A DNA stretch of 64,000 nucleotides from an uncultured Pseudomonadales bacterium. GTDB lineage: Bacteria; Pseudomonadota; Gammaproteobacteria; Pseudomonadales; Azotimanducaceae. Each line of letters opens with the position of its first letter. Within the stretch, counting starts at the first letter, position 1. A model generated the notes under the pieces. It did not search any database and was not told the DNA's origin. It saw only the letters and a list, made by a program, of their open reading frames with translations. Positions 9,692 through 21,593 of the stretch are shown here, piece after piece. The stretch covers positions 248,001-312,000 of the forward strand of contig OY282460.1 in NCBI GenBank assembly GCA_958296295.1, written 5' to 3'. Made by a program: the position numbers and the translations under genes.

Positions 9692-9720
9692 TTGAACGCC
9701 GGCGAAGGGCGTCCTATAAT
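9692..9720 (+). promoter_or_regulatory. Sigma70-type promoter of the atp operon
   Basis: A perfect TATAAT at 9715-9720 is preceded, after a 17-base spacer, by TTGAAC at 9692-9697 (four of six matches to TTGACA). Transcription would start near 9727, just ahead of atpI. This fits a dedicated promoter for the ATP synthase genes. It also argues that atpI starts downstream of about 9727. Confidence 0.7.
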
Positions 9721-9747
9721 TCGCTCTTCGTTGCCGTTGGATTCCCC

Positions 9748-10134
9748 TTGGGCCACACCGCGACCGCAGGCGATCGGCGCTGGGGCGTGCCGGCTCGAGT
9801 TGTCGCTTTGCAAGCCGGCGCCACGGCGGTGGCGGCGCTGGTGGCCCTTTGGTGGGGTGCCAGCGCGGCGGTTTCGGCGTTGCTGGGCGGGGCGGTCGCG
9901 GTGGGGCCGAACGCGTGGTTCGCATGGCGGCTTCGTGGTGGCGAGGCGGCCGATGATCAATCCGCGGCGCGGGCCGCGGGATTGATCGGCCAGTGGTTGG
10001 TGAAACTCGCGTTGACCATCGCGTTGATGCTCGGTGCCATCACGTTGCTGGACCCGATCGGCCCGGCGTTTTTCGTCGGGCTGGCGGCCGCGTTGCTAGC
10101 GCCTTTGGCTGCGGCGTTGGCGCACCCCAAATAA
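9748..10134 (+). CDS. atpI: ATP synthase protein I (AtpI-like)
   Basis: Small membrane protein, 128 residues from a TTG start, that in other bacteria helps assemble the c-ring. Four hydrophobic segments are visible (around VVALQAGATAVAALVALWW, VSALLGGAVAVGPNAWFA, WLVKLALTIALMLGAITL and FFVGLAAALLAPLAAALA). The GG...PN element between the second and third segments is typical. The frame is open far upstream, but the promoter at 9692-9720 rules out those starts; a GTG at 9787 is the alternative. Family identity rests on topology, length and position directly before atpB. Confidence 0.75.
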   Translation: MGHTATAGDRRWGVPARVVALQAGATAVAALVALWWGASAAVSALLGGAVAVGPNAWFAWRLRGGEAADDQSAARAAGLIGQWLVKLALTIALMLGAITLLDPIGPAFFVGLAAALLAPLAAALAHPK

Positions 10135-10187
10135 GCCGCGAGGCGAACGCGGGCGGAGGCTTGGACGGCGCGGCCGTCTCAAAGTAG

Positions 10188-11311
<1,124 letters not shown>

Positions 11312-11341
11312 GTCGGCGCGGCACCTAGGAGAGGCCCAAGA

Positions 11342-11812
11342 GTGAACATCACGCTCACGTTGCTCTGGCAAACGGTGGCGTTCTTTTTGTTCGCCTTCAC
11401 TTGCTGGAAGTTCATCTGGCCGTTCCTGATTCGCGCCATGCGCGAACGGCAAGAGACCATCGCGCAAGGCTTGGAAAACGCGGCCAAAGCCGAGCAAGAC
11501 TTGCATCAAGCGCAAGGGCGAGCCGAACAGATGTTGACCGACGCCCGCGCCGAGGCGCGCGGCATCGTCGACGCGGCGCGTGGCCAAGCCGCGCAGATGA
11601 TCGAAACCGCCAAGGCGGACGCCGAAACCGAGCGCGCCCGCATCTTGGCGGCGGCGCAGGCGGATGCGGCGCAGGAGATGAACCGCGCCAAGGAGGCCTT
11701 GCGCGCCGAGGTGGCGGAACTTGCCGTCGCCGGCGCGGAGAAGATCTTGGAGGGTTCCATCGACCGCAACCGCCATGACGCCTTGCTGAGCCGTTTGGCG
11801 GCGGAGCTGTAA
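11342..11812 (+). CDS. atpF: F1Fo ATP synthase subunit b
   Basis: Peripheral-stalk subunit, 156 residues with a GTG start. One N-terminal transmembrane helix ([17 protein letters not shown], then KFIWPFL) is followed by a long charged alpha-helical domain rich in A, E, R and Q. This is the expected coiled-coil stalk that holds the alpha/beta head against rotation. The length equals E. coli AtpF (156). Gap to atpE is 30 bases and to atpH 12 bases. Confidence 0.96.
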   Translation: MNITLTLLWQTVAFFLFAFTCWKFIWPFLIRAMRERQETIAQGLENAAKAEQDLHQAQGRAEQMLTDARAEARGIVDAARGQAAQMIETAKADAETERARILAAAQADAAQEMNRAKEALRAEVAELAVAGAEKILEGSIDRNRHDALLSRLAAEL

Positions 11813-11824
11813 GGGCAAGCCGCC

Positions 11825-12364
11825 GTGGCCGAGATAGCAACCATTGCCCGTCCGTACGCGAACGCCGTTTTCGCGTTGGCGAAGCAACGCGACGAGTTGC
11901 CCAAGTGGTCGCGGACGCTGGGCCTGCTTTCCGCCGCCGTGAGCACGGACCAAGTGCAGGCGCTAGTAAATGCCCCAACGCTTTCCACCGAAGTGAAGGC
12001 TCACCAACTCGTCAAGGTGGCGGGCGAGGAGTTGGACCTGGGGAGCCGCCGCTTCGTGCATGTGCTGGCCGAAAACGGGCGTCTCGATCTGCTGGGGGAG
12101 ATCGCCTCGCAGTTCGAGGCACTCAAGGCCAACGCCGAGCGCACGCTCGATGTGGAGATCGCCGCCGCGGTGGAACTCTCCGCCGGCCAACAGGCGGCGT
12201 TCGCGCGCGCCCTTCGGCAGCGGTTCGATCAGGAAGTGCAGGTGGAAGCGGTGGTGGACGCCAAACTGATAGGCGGCGCGGTGGTTCGCGCCGGCGACAC
12301 GGTGATCGACGGGTCCGTGCGCGGGCGCCTCGTGCGCTTGGTGGACGCGCTTCAACGCGGCTGA
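11825..12364 (+). CDS. atpH: F1Fo ATP synthase subunit delta
   Basis: Connects the peripheral stalk to the top of F1. The protein has 179 residues from a GTG start and shows the family features [13 protein letters not shown] at the N-terminus, [15 protein letters not shown] in the middle and a C-terminal [25 protein letters not shown] block. It lies between subunits b and alpha as in E. coli. Identity is secure. Confidence 0.95.
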   Translation: MAEIATIARPYANAVFALAKQRDELPKWSRTLGLLSAAVSTDQVQALVNAPTLSTEVKAHQLVKVAGEELDLGSRRFVHVLAENGRLDLLGEIASQFEALKANAERTLDVEIAAAVELSAGQQAAFARALRQRFDQEVQVEAVVDAKLIGGAVVRAGDTVIDGSVRGRLVRLVDALQRG

Positions 12365-12417
12365 CAGGTCGCCTCATTAGGCCAGCCGCACCACGGAGTA
12401 GGAAGGAACAAACCCAA

Positions 12418-13974
12418 ATGCAGCAACTGAATCCGGCGGAAATCAGCGACATCATTCGCGGGCGTATCGAGAACCTCGATGTGTCGGCGCAAGCCGCCAA
12501 TGAAGGCACCGTGGTGAGCGTCGCGGACGGCATCGTGCGGGTGCATGGCCTCGCCGAAGCCCAGTACGGCGAGATGATCGAGTTCATCGGCGCGAGCGGC
12601 GTGCTTACCGGCTTGGCGCTGAACCTCGAACGCGACTCCGTGGGCTGCGTGGTGCTCGGCGACTACGAAGGCCTCTCGGAGGGCATGACCGCCCGTTGCA
12701 CAAAGCGCATTCTCGAAGTGCCAGTGGGCCGCGAATTGCTCGGCCGCGTGGTGGACGCGCTGGGCAACCCGATCGACGGCAAAGGTCCGCTCGGCACCAC
12801 CGAGACCTCGCCGGTGGAGAAAGTCGCCCCCGGCGTCATCGCCCGCCAAACCGTGGATCAGCCGGTGCAAATGGGCATCAAGTGCATCGACGCGATGGTG
12901 CCCATCGGTCGCGGTCAGCGCGAACTCATCATCGGCGACCGGCAGATCGGCAAGACGGCCATCGCCGTGGACGCGGTGATCAACCAGAAAGCCACCGGCG
13001 TGAAGTGCATCTATGTGGCCATTGGCCAGAAGATGTCCACTATCGCCAACATCGTGCGCACCTTCGAGGAGAGCGGCGCGATGGCCCACACCATCGTGGT
13101 GGCGGCGAGCGCCGCGGATCCGGCACCCATGCTCTACATTTCGCCCTACTCCGGCTGTGCCATGGGCGAGTTCTTCCGCGACCGCGGCGAGGACGCCCTG
13201 GTCATCTACGACGATCTCACCAAGCAGGCGTGGGCGTATCGCGAGATTTCCCTGCTCTTGCGCCGGCCGCCGGGGCGCGAGGCGTATCCCGGAGATGTCT
13301 TCTACCTGCACTCGCGTCTGCTCGAACGCGCGGCGCGGGTGAACGCGGACTATGTGGAGGCGTTCACGAATGGCGAGGTGAAGGGCCAAACCGGCTCGCT
13401 CACCGCCTTGCCCATCATTGAAACGCAGGCCGGCGAGGTGTCCTCGTTCGTGCCGGCCAACGTCATCTCCATCACCGACGGCCAGATATTCCTGGAGCTG
13501 GATCGCTTCAACGCCGGCATCCGCCCGGCCATGAGCCCCGGCATCTCCGTCTCGCGCGTGGGCGGCCAAGCGCAGGTGCCGTTCATGAAGAAGCTCTCCG
13601 GCGGCGTGAAGCTGGCGTTGGCGCAGTACCGCGAGCTGGCGGCGTTCTCGCAGTTCGCGTCGGATCTGGACGAGGTCACCCGGCGGCAGCTCGACCACGG
13701 CGCCCGCGTGGAAGAGCTGATGAAACAGAACCAGTACGCGCCCATGTCGGTTGCCGAGATGGGCGTGGTGCTGTACGCCGCCAACGAGGGCTACTTGGAA
13801 GGCGTGCCGGTGAACCGCGTGTTGGATTTCGAGCGCGACCTCTTGGCGTACATGAACTCCGAACACGGGGAGTGGATGGCCGAAATCACCGCAAGCGGGA
13901 ACTACGACGACGAGATCGTGGACCACATGAAGGCGGCGCTCGACGAGTTCCAGGCCAGCCACTCCTACAGCTAG
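12418..13974 (+). CDS. atpA: F1Fo ATP synthase subunit alpha
   Basis: Non-catalytic nucleotide-binding subunit of F1, 518 residues from the ATG at 12418. That start has GGAAGGAA upstream and begins [17 protein letters not shown] as in other gammaproteobacteria. The P-loop GDRQIGKT is at residues 173-180, and the arginine-finger region [11 protein letters not shown] is present. The frame is open upstream within atpH, but those residues are not conserved. E. coli AtpA has 513 residues. Confidence 0.97.
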   Translation: MQQLNPAEISDIIRGRIENLDVSAQAANEGTVVSVADGIVRVHGLAEAQYGEMIEFIGASGVLTGLALNLERDSVGCVVLGDYEGLSEGMTARCTKRILEVPVGRELLGRVVDALGNPIDGKGPLGTTETSPVEKVAPGVIARQTVDQPVQMGIKCIDAMVPIGRGQRELIIGDRQIGKTAIAVDAVINQKATGVKCIYVAIGQKMSTIANIVRTFEESGAMAHTIVVAASAADPAPMLYISPYSGCAMGEFFRDRGEDALVIYDDLTKQAWAYREISLLLRRPPGREAYPGDVFYLHSRLLERAARVNADYVEAFTNGEVKGQTGSLTALPIIETQAGEVSSFVPANVISITDGQIFLELDRFNAGIRPAMSPGISVSRVGGQAQVPFMKKLSGGVKLALAQYRELAAFSQFASDLDEVTRRQLDHGARVEELMKQNQYAPMSVAEMGVVLYAANEGYLEGVPVNRVLDFERDLLAYMNSEHGEWMAEITASGNYDDEIVDHMKAALDEFQASHSYS

Positions 13975-14028
13975 ACCCGACTAGGCTTAGTAAGCGCTTA
14001 CTCTGCGCGAACAGAAGGAAGTCCTTGG

Positions 14029-14889
14029 ATGGCCGGCGGCCGAGAGATCAAAAAGAAAATCGCCAGCGTGCAAACGACGCAGAAGAGCACCCGCGCCATG
14101 CAAATGGTGGCGGCTTCGCGCATGAAACGCACGCAGGAGCGGATGCAGCACGGGCGCCCGTACAGCGTCTGCATCGAGGAGCTGATCGGCCACATGGCCA
14201 ACGCGTCGCCGGAGTACCGCCACGAATACATGATCGCCCGCGACGTGAAGCGCATCGGCTACGTTGTGGTATCGACGGATCGCGGCCTCTGCGGCGGGCT
14301 GAACGTCAACCTGTTTCGCGAACTGGTGCGTGTCATCAGGCGATGGGAAGCGGACGGCGTGCCAGCGGATCTCGCTCTGGTGGGCAACAAGGCGGCGCAG
14401 TTCTTCCGCGCCGTCGGCGGCAACGTTGTCGCCTCCATGGGCGATGTCGGGGAGGCGCCGGCCCTTGCTGATCTCATCGGCGGCGTGAAAGTGATGCTCA
14501 CGGCTTTCACCGAGGGGCGCATCGACCGCTTGGACGTCATCTCCAACGAATTCGTCAACACCATGACGCAGCGGCCGGTGATCAAGCAGTTGCTGCCGTT
14601 GCCTCCGGCGAGCAGCGAGGAGTTCGCGCATCGCTGGGACTATCTCTACGAGCCTGACGCCCGCGAACTGGTGGAGGGCTTGGTGGAGCGGTACATCGAA
14701 TCCTTGGTGTACCAGGCGGTGGTGGAGAACACCGCGTGCGAGCAGGCCGCCCGCATGATCGCCATGAAGAACGCCACCGACAACGCCGAGGAGATAGTCG
14801 GCGAGCTGACGCTGCTCTACAACAACGCCCGCCAGGCTTCGATCACCCAGGAGATCGCCGAGATCGTCGGCGGTGCCGCGGCGGTTTAG
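14029..14889 (+). CDS. atpG: F1Fo ATP synthase subunit gamma
   Basis: Central rotor shaft of F1, 286 residues. The N-terminal coiled coil starts [19 protein letters not shown] and continues with the highly conserved [12 protein letters not shown]. The [10 protein letters not shown] motif and the C-terminal helix with [20 protein letters not shown] are standard. A GAAGGAAG ribosome-binding site precedes the ATG. Confidence 0.97.
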   Translation: MAGGREIKKKIASVQTTQKSTRAMQMVAASRMKRTQERMQHGRPYSVCIEELIGHMANASPEYRHEYMIARDVKRIGYVVVSTDRGLCGGLNVNLFRELVRVIRRWEADGVPADLALVGNKAAQFFRAVGGNVVASMGDVGEAPALADLIGGVKVMLTAFTEGRIDRLDVISNEFVNTMTQRPVIKQLLPLPPASSEEFAHRWDYLYEPDARELVEGLVERYIESLVYQAVVENTACEQAARMIAMKNATDNAEEIVGELTLLYNNARQASITQEIAEIVGGAAAV

Positions 14890-14986
14890 CGCGCCGGCAG
14901 CGCCAGCGGACATGTCCAGCGGGGCACAAGCAATCCATACCAACGAAGCGGCCCGCCGGTGCGAGTCGCCCGTGTTAGCCGTTTAG

Positions 14987-16384
<1,398 letters not shown>

Positions 16385-16475
16385 CCGTGTCAGCGCGCGA
16401 ATCGACCGTTCGCTGCGCGCGCCGCGCAAGGAACTAGCGCCCGGCCGGGTTGCCCGCCAGAACCGGAGACACGCC

Positions 16476-16898
16476 ATGCCCGCCACCATGCAATGCCACA
16501 TCGTCAGCGCCGAAGAGGAGATCTACTCCGGCCGCATCGCCATGCTCTCTTTGGTGGGCACGCTCGGCGAACTCGGCGTGTTGCCGGGCCACGCCCCCCT
16601 CCTCACCGGCATTCGCCCCGGTCCTGTGCGCCTGCGCGACGAAAACGGCGAAGAGGAAGTGTTCTACGCCGCCGGCGGCTACTTGGAGATTCAACCGGGC
16701 GTCGTAACCGTGCTGGCCGACACGGCGTTGCGCGCCGGCGACATTGACGAAGCCGCCGCCGCCGAAGCCCAACAGGAAGCGGAACGGGCCCTCACGGAAG
16801 CCGCCGCCGAAATGGACTACGGCAGGGTGCAAGCGCAACTCGCGGCGGCCACCGCGCAGCAAAGGACCCTCGAGGAACTGCGCAAGCGCCGGCGGTGA
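16476..16898 (+). CDS. atpC: F1Fo ATP synthase subunit epsilon
   Basis: Regulatory subunit of F1, 140 residues from the ATG at 16476. It begins MPATMQCHIVSAEEEIYSG and has the beta-sandwich signatures LGVLPGHAPLLTGI and YAAGGYLEIQPGVVTVLADTA, followed by a C-terminal helical hairpin rich in alanine and glutamate. An open frame back to 16338 overlaps atpD and is not conserved. It ends the atp operon; no convincing U-tailed terminator was seen in the 150 bases after it. Confidence 0.96.
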   Translation: MPATMQCHIVSAEEEIYSGRIAMLSLVGTLGELGVLPGHAPLLTGIRPGPVRLRDENGEEEVFYAAGGYLEIQPGVVTVLADTALRAGDIDEAAAAEAQQEAERALTEAAAEMDYGRVQAQLAAATAQQRTLEELRKRRR

Positions 16899-17006
16899 TC
16901 GTCGGCCCCTCGGCGAGGCCGGAGACGGACGGCGCGGCGGTCGGGATGCCCTGAAGCGGCCGTTTTCCGTGGCCGCGGCGATGTCTTGGCGCCACCGCGC
17001 AAGGCG

Positions 17007-17035
17007 GAAAATTGGACGTCAGCCATCCAATTTTC
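17007..17035. promoter_or_regulatory. Perfect 10-bp inverted repeat before the DUF4143 ATPase gene
   Basis: GAAAATTGGA (17007-17016) and TCCAATTTTC (17026-17035) form a perfect stem around a 9-base spacer. It is strikingly AT-rich for this genome and ends 19 bases before the ATG of the ATPase gene. It could be an operator for a dimeric regulator or a leader hairpin. No U-tract follows, so it is not a typical terminator. Confidence 0.5.
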
Positions 17036-17054
17036 ATGGTAAGCTGGCGAGATC

Positions 17055-18205
17055 ATGATCGCCCGCGAGAGACATCGGGAAGCGTTGCGAAAGCTGCTCG
17101 CCAACAATCCCGTAGTCGCCTTGGTGGGGGCCCGCCAAATCGGCAAGACCACGTTGGCCAGAGACCTCGCCGAGCGGCGGGCCGGCCCAACCCACTTCTT
17201 CGATCTTGAGTCCAGCGCCGATCGCGCGCGGCTCGCCGATCCGCTGCTGGCTCTGGCGCCGTTGCGGGGGTTGGTCGTACTCGACGAGATTCAACGGATA
17301 CCGGATGTCTTCGCGACGTTGCGGGTGTTGGCGGACCGGCCCCGCCGCCGGGCGCGATTTCTCGTGCTCGGCAGCGCCGGGCCGGACTTGCTGCGCCAAA
17401 GCGCGGAAACGTTGGCGGGGCGCGTCGCCTACTACGAACTGCCCGGACTCTCTGTGCGCGAAGTGTCGGCGGTGCAGATGCGGCGGCTATGGCTGCGAGG
17501 CGGTTTTCCGCGTTCGTTCACCATCCGCAGCCATACGGCCAGCCACCGCTGGCGGGTCGACTTCGTGCGCACCTTCCTGGAGCGCGACGTGCCGCTGCTT
17601 GGGATGGCGCTGCCGAGCGTTACGCTCGATCGCTTCTGGTCGATGCTGGCCCACTACCACGGGCAGGTGTGGAACGGATCGGAACTTGGCCGGGCGTTCG
17701 GCGTCTCTCATCACGCCGTGCGCCGGTATCTGGACGCTCTTGAAGCAACCTTCATGGTCCGCAGCCTGCACAACCGTGGAGGGCCAATCTCAAGAAGCGA
17801 CAGGTGAAAAGCCCGAAGATATACGTTCGCGATTCCGGGTTGCTCCACCGGCTGCTGAACATCGTCACCCTGGATGAATTGGAGCGCCATCCGAAGGTCG
17901 GGGCGTCTTGGGAAGGCTTCATCATCGAAAACCTCCTGCACATGCTTAACGTGGATGCGCGCGAGTGCTTCTTCTGGGCAACACACACCGGTGCCGAGAT
18001 AGATCTCATCGTGCGGGTCGACGGGAAGTTGCGCGGGTTCGAGGTGAAACGCACAACTGCGCCGCGCGCCACGCGGTCCATGCACAACGCGCTCACGGAC
18101 GTGCCGCTCGACAGCGTGGACGTGATCCACGCCGGCGCCGACACGTTTCCCCTTGCCCGCCGTATCCGCGCGGTGGCGGCCGCTCGGATGCTGGACGACG
18201 TTTAG
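17055..18205 (+). pseudogene. AAA ATPase with DUF4143 domain, split by a frameshift
   Basis: The first part (17055-17807) carries the ATPase core: Walker A GARQIGKTTL, Walker B GLVVLDEIQRIPDVF, and an FLERDVP-type region. The second part (from about 17770 in another frame to 18205) carries the DUF4143 C-terminal nuclease-like fold: QPWRANLKKRQVKSPK, YVRDSGLLH, WEGFIIENLL and ending with E-I-D-L and FEVKR. The join is at the CACA at 17769-17772. Removing one CA gives a single protein of about 383 residues with the expected conserved sequence across the junction. The family is common and its function uncertain. A sequencing error is the alternative to true inactivation. Confidence 0.8.
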
Positions 18206-18232
18206 AACGGGCCGGCGCAAAGCGCCGGGGCG

Positions 18233-19141
18233 CTACAGTTTTCGCCGGCCGCCTTTCACCCCTCCCCGGCGCTCCCCTTCCCCCGCCCTTCCCCCCGCCC
18301 TTCCGAAGCCGGTGGACGCCCGGCGTGTTCGGCGCCCGCTCGTCCCCGCCGCCGGTCGCAAAGGCACCTGCACGGCGTTGGGCGCATCGTCCGGCCAAGG
18401 CTCTTTGCCGGTGTGTGTCACGACGTTCTCGACCAGCGGTGGGCGCTTTGGCGCACCGTAAAGCTCGCGGCGATCCAGCTCGCGCATCAGCATGGACACG
18501 TGGTGGTCCAGCCGTTCACCCACATCCAAGATCACCTTGTCCGCGAACTTGACCGCGAGCAGCATGTGCGTGGCCTTGGCGTCCACCCCCGGGCGCAGCG
18601 GAACGCTCCATGTCACGTCCGCGCAGCGCCACTCCAGCGGCACCCAGTCCACCGGCACAGGAACCATGTTGTCGAGGTCGAAGCTGTCGAGCCAACCCGG
18701 CGGACGCGAGGTCGCCACGATGCCGGTGAGCAGGTCCTTGACCACCAGCCGTTGGGAGAAGGCTTGCGTTATGGGATGCGGCCGAGGCCGGCGCGCCCAA
18801 GTGCGCTCCAGCACGGGCACGATGACGTCGCGGTCCCCCACCTTGGTGTTCAACACGTTTTTCGGGTCCAATCGGGATTCCACCGTGAGGTGTCCGTCGC
18901 GCCGCCGCAGCGGATCCGCGGTGGATTTCGCGCCTTTTACGACGGCGTGATCCAGCGGCGAGGTGCCGTCTTCCTTGGTGAGCGCGTTCCCGTCCGCGCC
19001 GTGGTCCAGCAGCCGCGCGGCGACTCCGGGCACTCCGGGCGAACCGGCTTGCGCGGCAGGATGCAAGGCGGTGAAATCGTCATCCGCCTTTGCGCCCGCC
19101 CGGGCGCCGGGAGGGCATCGGCGGTGTCCACCGCGTTGCAT
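18233..19141 (-). pseudogene. Decayed ankyrin-like/Rpn (YhgA)-like nuclease gene
   Basis: The minus-strand frame contains one ankyrin-like repeat (TALHPAAQAG, then VAARLLDHGADGNALTKEDG). About 60 residues later a stretch resembles the N-terminal half of the Rpn/YhgA transposase-like nuclease family: FSQRLVVKDLLTGIV, FDLDNMVPVPVDWVP, RCADVTWSVPLR and the later THTGKEPWP corresponding to the family's Y-N-G-x-x-P-W. The expected E-F-Q at the catalytic strand reads V-K-F. The C-terminal tail is low-complexity R/G sequence. No clear start is visible; the frame is open to 19240, and 19141 is one possible ATG. I infer a decayed or fused remnant. Confidence 0.5.
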
Positions 19142-19172
19142 AGCGCGGCGGATGGCCTCGACTGGGGCCGAA

Positions 19173-19523
19173 CTATTCGCGCAACACCCCGCCGAAGGCG
19201 ATGCGGCCGGCCGCCGGCGGTGCGAACAGCACATGCACATGCTCGCGCGCGCGTCCGGTCAACAGCGCGACCATGGCAGCGATCGCCGCGGCCAGAGCGC
19301 TTCGTTCAACGCCATCGGGCGGCGTGTGCTGCAAGACGGAGACGAACGTGGCCGGCGGCGGATTTGGCGAATCGTTCTCGGCGTATTGGTCCGGCGGCAG
19401 ACCGCGCAAGCGCACCCATGTCGAACCCGGCTTGGAACCAAGAAGATCGCCCAAGGCGTCCGCTAAGGCTTGGGTGGCAATGGTCGGCGGGTCTCCGACC
19501 GTCTCGATGTCTACTATGGGCAT
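19173..19523 (-). CDS. Tautomerase-family protein
   Basis: The 116-residue protein starts MPIVDIETVGD. The proline directly after the initiator methionine is the catalytic base in the 4-oxalocrotonate tautomerase/MIF superfamily. Other family-like parts are ADALGDLLGSKPGSTWVRLRGLP, Y-A-E-N and HVHVLFAPPAAGRIAFGG at the C-terminus. The natural substrate cannot be told. It is transcribed away from the MITE at 19591 and lies next to the decayed ankyrin/Rpn gene. Confidence 0.65.
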   Translation of the reverse strand: MPIVDIETVGDPPTIATQALADALGDLLGSKPGSTWVRLRGLPPDQYAENDSPNPPPATFVSVLQHTPPDGVERSALAAAIAAMVALLTGRAREHVHVLFAPPAAGRIAFGGVLRE

Positions 19524-19590
19524 GGTTGATCGCTCCCGACTGGGAAGACTACCGCTCCGTCTTCACCAACGCCACCTCGTCGTTCTGCCT

Positions 19591-19836
19591 GGGTGTGCGA
19601 CGGTTTTGTGCGCGGGCGGGCTGCGAGGGTTTAGAGAGTCACCGCGATTCCCGGTACGCAGCTCCTGCCGTGCGCTGGTCGGCCAGCCTGCGCTTACGCG
19701 ACCTCGCCCAAAAGTGTGCAATTTTCGATTGCCATTGACAGCGCCCGCAGCGAACGGTGCGAGGACTTCTGGCGCATCGCGCAAACCACCGCAAATGGCG
19801 GCCTGACGGCTCGCGCACAAAAAACGTCGCACACCC
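19591..19836. mobile_element. 246-bp non-autonomous (MITE-like) derivative of the ISKra4-like element
   Basis: The ends GGGTGTGCGACG... and ...CGTCGCACACCC are the terminal inverted repeats of the intact element at 27351-28888. The left about 65 bases match its left end, and the right about 100 bases match its right end, including the last transposase codons. The middle of the transposase is missing. It is flanked by a perfect 9-bp direct repeat GTTCTGCCT at 19582-19590 and 19837-19845. That target duplication shows it moved as a unit, presumably using transposase supplied in trans. Confidence 0.88.
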
Positions 19837-19885
19837 GTTCTGCCTGGGCTTGCTTACAATCGACGAACAACGAGCGGCAGCACAG

Positions 19886-20530
19886 ATGGCAATTACCGTT
19901 TGGGGCGTAGGGACGGCCCGCACATTGCGCGTCCATTGGGCGCTGGCGGAGTTGGAACTGCCGTATCGAACGCGGCGCATCGGCTCGCGCACCGGCGAGA
20001 CGCAATCGGCGGCGTTCCGAGCGCTGAGCGTGAAGGAGAAGATCCCCGTGCTGGTGGAAGGCGGCGCCACGCTTACGGAAAGCGCCGCCATCGTCACTTG
20101 GCTTGGCGATTGTCACGGGCTGCTGACGCCCGCCGCCGGCAGCGAAGAGCGCATGCGCTACTACGAGTGGATGTCTTTCATTCTGATGGAACTTGACGCC
20201 CACACGCTTTACGTCATGCGCAAGCACGGCGACTTGAAGCAGCTCTACGGCCCGGCCCCGGCGGCGCTGGCGGCAGCCAAGGCGGGATTCGAGAAGCAGA
20301 TCCGCTGGGCTCTGCCGCGCATCGAATCGTCGGCGCATCTCGTGGGCGAGAGCTTCACCGGCGTGGACATATTGATGACCACCTGCCTCGACTGGGCCGC
20401 CGCCTACGGCATCCATCTGCCCTCCGAGCTCCACGCCTACCGGCAGCGACACCACGACCGCCCGGCTTACAGGCGCGCCATGGCCCGCAACGCAAGCGCT
20501 CGCCGCCGGGCCAGTGCCGGAGACGCCTAG
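19886..20530 (+). CDS. Glutathione S-transferase family protein
   Basis: The 214-residue protein has the thioredoxin-like N-terminal domain of GSTs: start MAITVWGVGTARTLRVHWAL, then KIPVLVEGGATLTESAAIVTWL, where the V/I-P-V-L and E-S motifs bind glutathione. The C-terminal all-helical domain contains the SFTGVDILMTTCLDWA capping box. Start: the ATG at 19886 begins the conserved domain, although the frame is open upstream into the MITE. The substrate is unknown. It ends overlapping the truncated methyltransferase by 17 bases. Confidence 0.85.
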   Translation: MAITVWGVGTARTLRVHWALAELELPYRTRRIGSRTGETQSAAFRALSVKEKIPVLVEGGATLTESAAIVTWLGDCHGLLTPAAGSEERMRYYEWMSFILMELDAHTLYVMRKHGDLKQLYGPAPAALAAAKAGFEKQIRWALPRIESSAHLVGESFTGVDILMTTCLDWAAAYGIHLPSELHAYRQRHHDRPAYRRAMARNASARRRASAGDA

Positions 20531-21146
20531 CGGCGGTGGCGCATTGCCAATTCCAAAGACAACTGATCAGCGAGCTGTCGCCGAGAGTGGCGCCGAGGCC
20601 GCGCGAGCGCTGGTGGCCCGGCTCGCCGACGCCGACTGGAACGTTGCAACGCGGGTAGTCCCGAGCCCGATTGAAGCACTGCATCCCTATCCCGCGAAGT
20701 TCGTAGCGGATTTGCCGCGCCGCCTGCTGCGGAAACTGCCTGTACCGCCGGGAACCACGGTGCTTGATCCCTTCTGCGGCAGCGGTACGACGCTCGTCGA
20801 ATGCCAGCGGCGCGGCCTGCGTGCCGTGGGCGTCGACCTCAACCCTATCGCTTGCCTGATCTCCAAAGTGAAGACATCGTCGCTGAAGGCTGGGTTTGCG
20901 GCCACGGCAAACGCGGTGGCGGCCGACGCTGCCAGTCGCGGAAAGTCGTCCAAGGCTCATGTGCCAGATCTGCCCAGACTCGATCATTGGTTCACACCCG
21001 AAGTGCGACTCGCGCTCACGGGCTTGACCGGTGCCATAGCCGGACGAACCCGTTGCCCCGATGCCCGTGCCGAAGTAGAGTGCAACCACACTTCGGCGAG
21101 TACGCCGCTAGGCTTTGAGGGGGGCCACGCATGGCGATCAAACTGA
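20514..21146 (+). pseudogene. DNA methyltransferase, N-terminal fragment
   Basis: The first about 180 residues look like an N4/N6 DNA methyltransferase: LHPYPAKFVADLPRRLL, then the SAM-binding motif I VLDPFCGSGTTLVEC and GVDLNPIACLISKVK. The catalytic D/N-P-P-Y motif is absent and the reading loses similarity near 21050, at LALTGLTGAI. The remaining tail to 21146 overlaps the next gene and its leader. No target-recognition domain, full-length methyltransferase or cognate endonuclease is nearby. It is therefore a truncated relic of an epigenetic or restriction-modification gene. The GTG start at 20514 is uncertain. Confidence 0.75.
21069..21097. promoter_or_regulatory. Inverted repeat before the molybdenum hydroxylase genes
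   Basis: GCCGAAGT (21069-21076) and ACTTCGGC (21090-21097) are perfect complements around a 13-base loop, 34 bases before the ATG of the iron-sulfur subunit. It may be an operator or leader hairpin. No other support exists. Confidence 0.3.
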
Positions 21147-21592
21147 ACGTCAACGGCAAGCAAGTCGCTGCGGAGGCGGCGCCGGATACGCCGCTGTTGT
21201 GGGTGCTGCGCGACCGTCTCGCCCTGACGGGCACCAAATACGGCTGTGGCGGCGGCTATTGCGGCGCTTGCACCGTGCATGTGGATGGCGCGCCGGCGCG
21301 CTCGTGCCAACTGCCCGTCTCGGCGGTGGCCGCATCGCCCATCGCCACAATTGAAGGGCTTGAGGAGCGCCACCCGGAACTGCTCAAGGTGTGGGTGGAA
21401 AAGAATGTCGCCCAATGCGGCTATTGCCAGTCCGGCCAGCTCATGTCCGCGGCGGCGCTGTTGGACGCCAAGCCCGAGCCCACGGATGCGGACATCGACG
21501 CCGCGATGGCCGGCAACATCTGCCGTTGCGGCACCTACGTTCGCATTCGCGCCGCCATTCACCAAGCCGCCGCCCAGCGCAACGGGGAGTGA
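21131..21592 (+). CDS. [2Fe-2S] subunit of a molybdenum hydroxylase (IorA-like)
   Basis: Small electron-transfer subunit of xanthine-oxidase-family hydroxylases, 153 residues. The plant-type ferredoxin cluster motif is [20 protein letters not shown] with a further cysteine in RSCQLP. The second cluster uses CGYCQSGQ and NICRCGTY. The two-cluster arrangement and length match isoquinoline 1-oxidoreductase alpha subunits and aldehyde-oxidase small subunits. Its stop is one base before the large subunit start, so the two are surely co-expressed. Confidence 0.88.
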   Translation: MAIKLNVNGKQVAAEAAPDTPLLWVLRDRLALTGTKYGCGGGYCGACTVHVDGAPARSCQLPVSAVAASPIATIEGLEERHPELLKVWVEKNVAQCGYCQSGQLMSAAALLDAKPEPTDADIDAAMAGNICRCGTYVRIRAAIHQAAAQRNGE

Positions 21593-21593
21593 G

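Noticed and set aside
12352..13962. A 536-codon minus-strand frame opposite atpA
   Set aside because: It is an antisense shadow of a fully conserved atpA with no ribosome-binding site or family features.
16899..16945. CGGCC...GGCCG hairpin after atpC as a terminator
   Set aside because: The stem is only five pairs and no T-tract follows.
19530..19886. Apparent in-frame upstream extension of the GST gene across the MITE (the insertion plus duplication is 255 bases, a multiple of 3)
   Set aside because: The upstream residues do not resemble a GST, no good start was found, and GC-rich DNA often stays open by chance.
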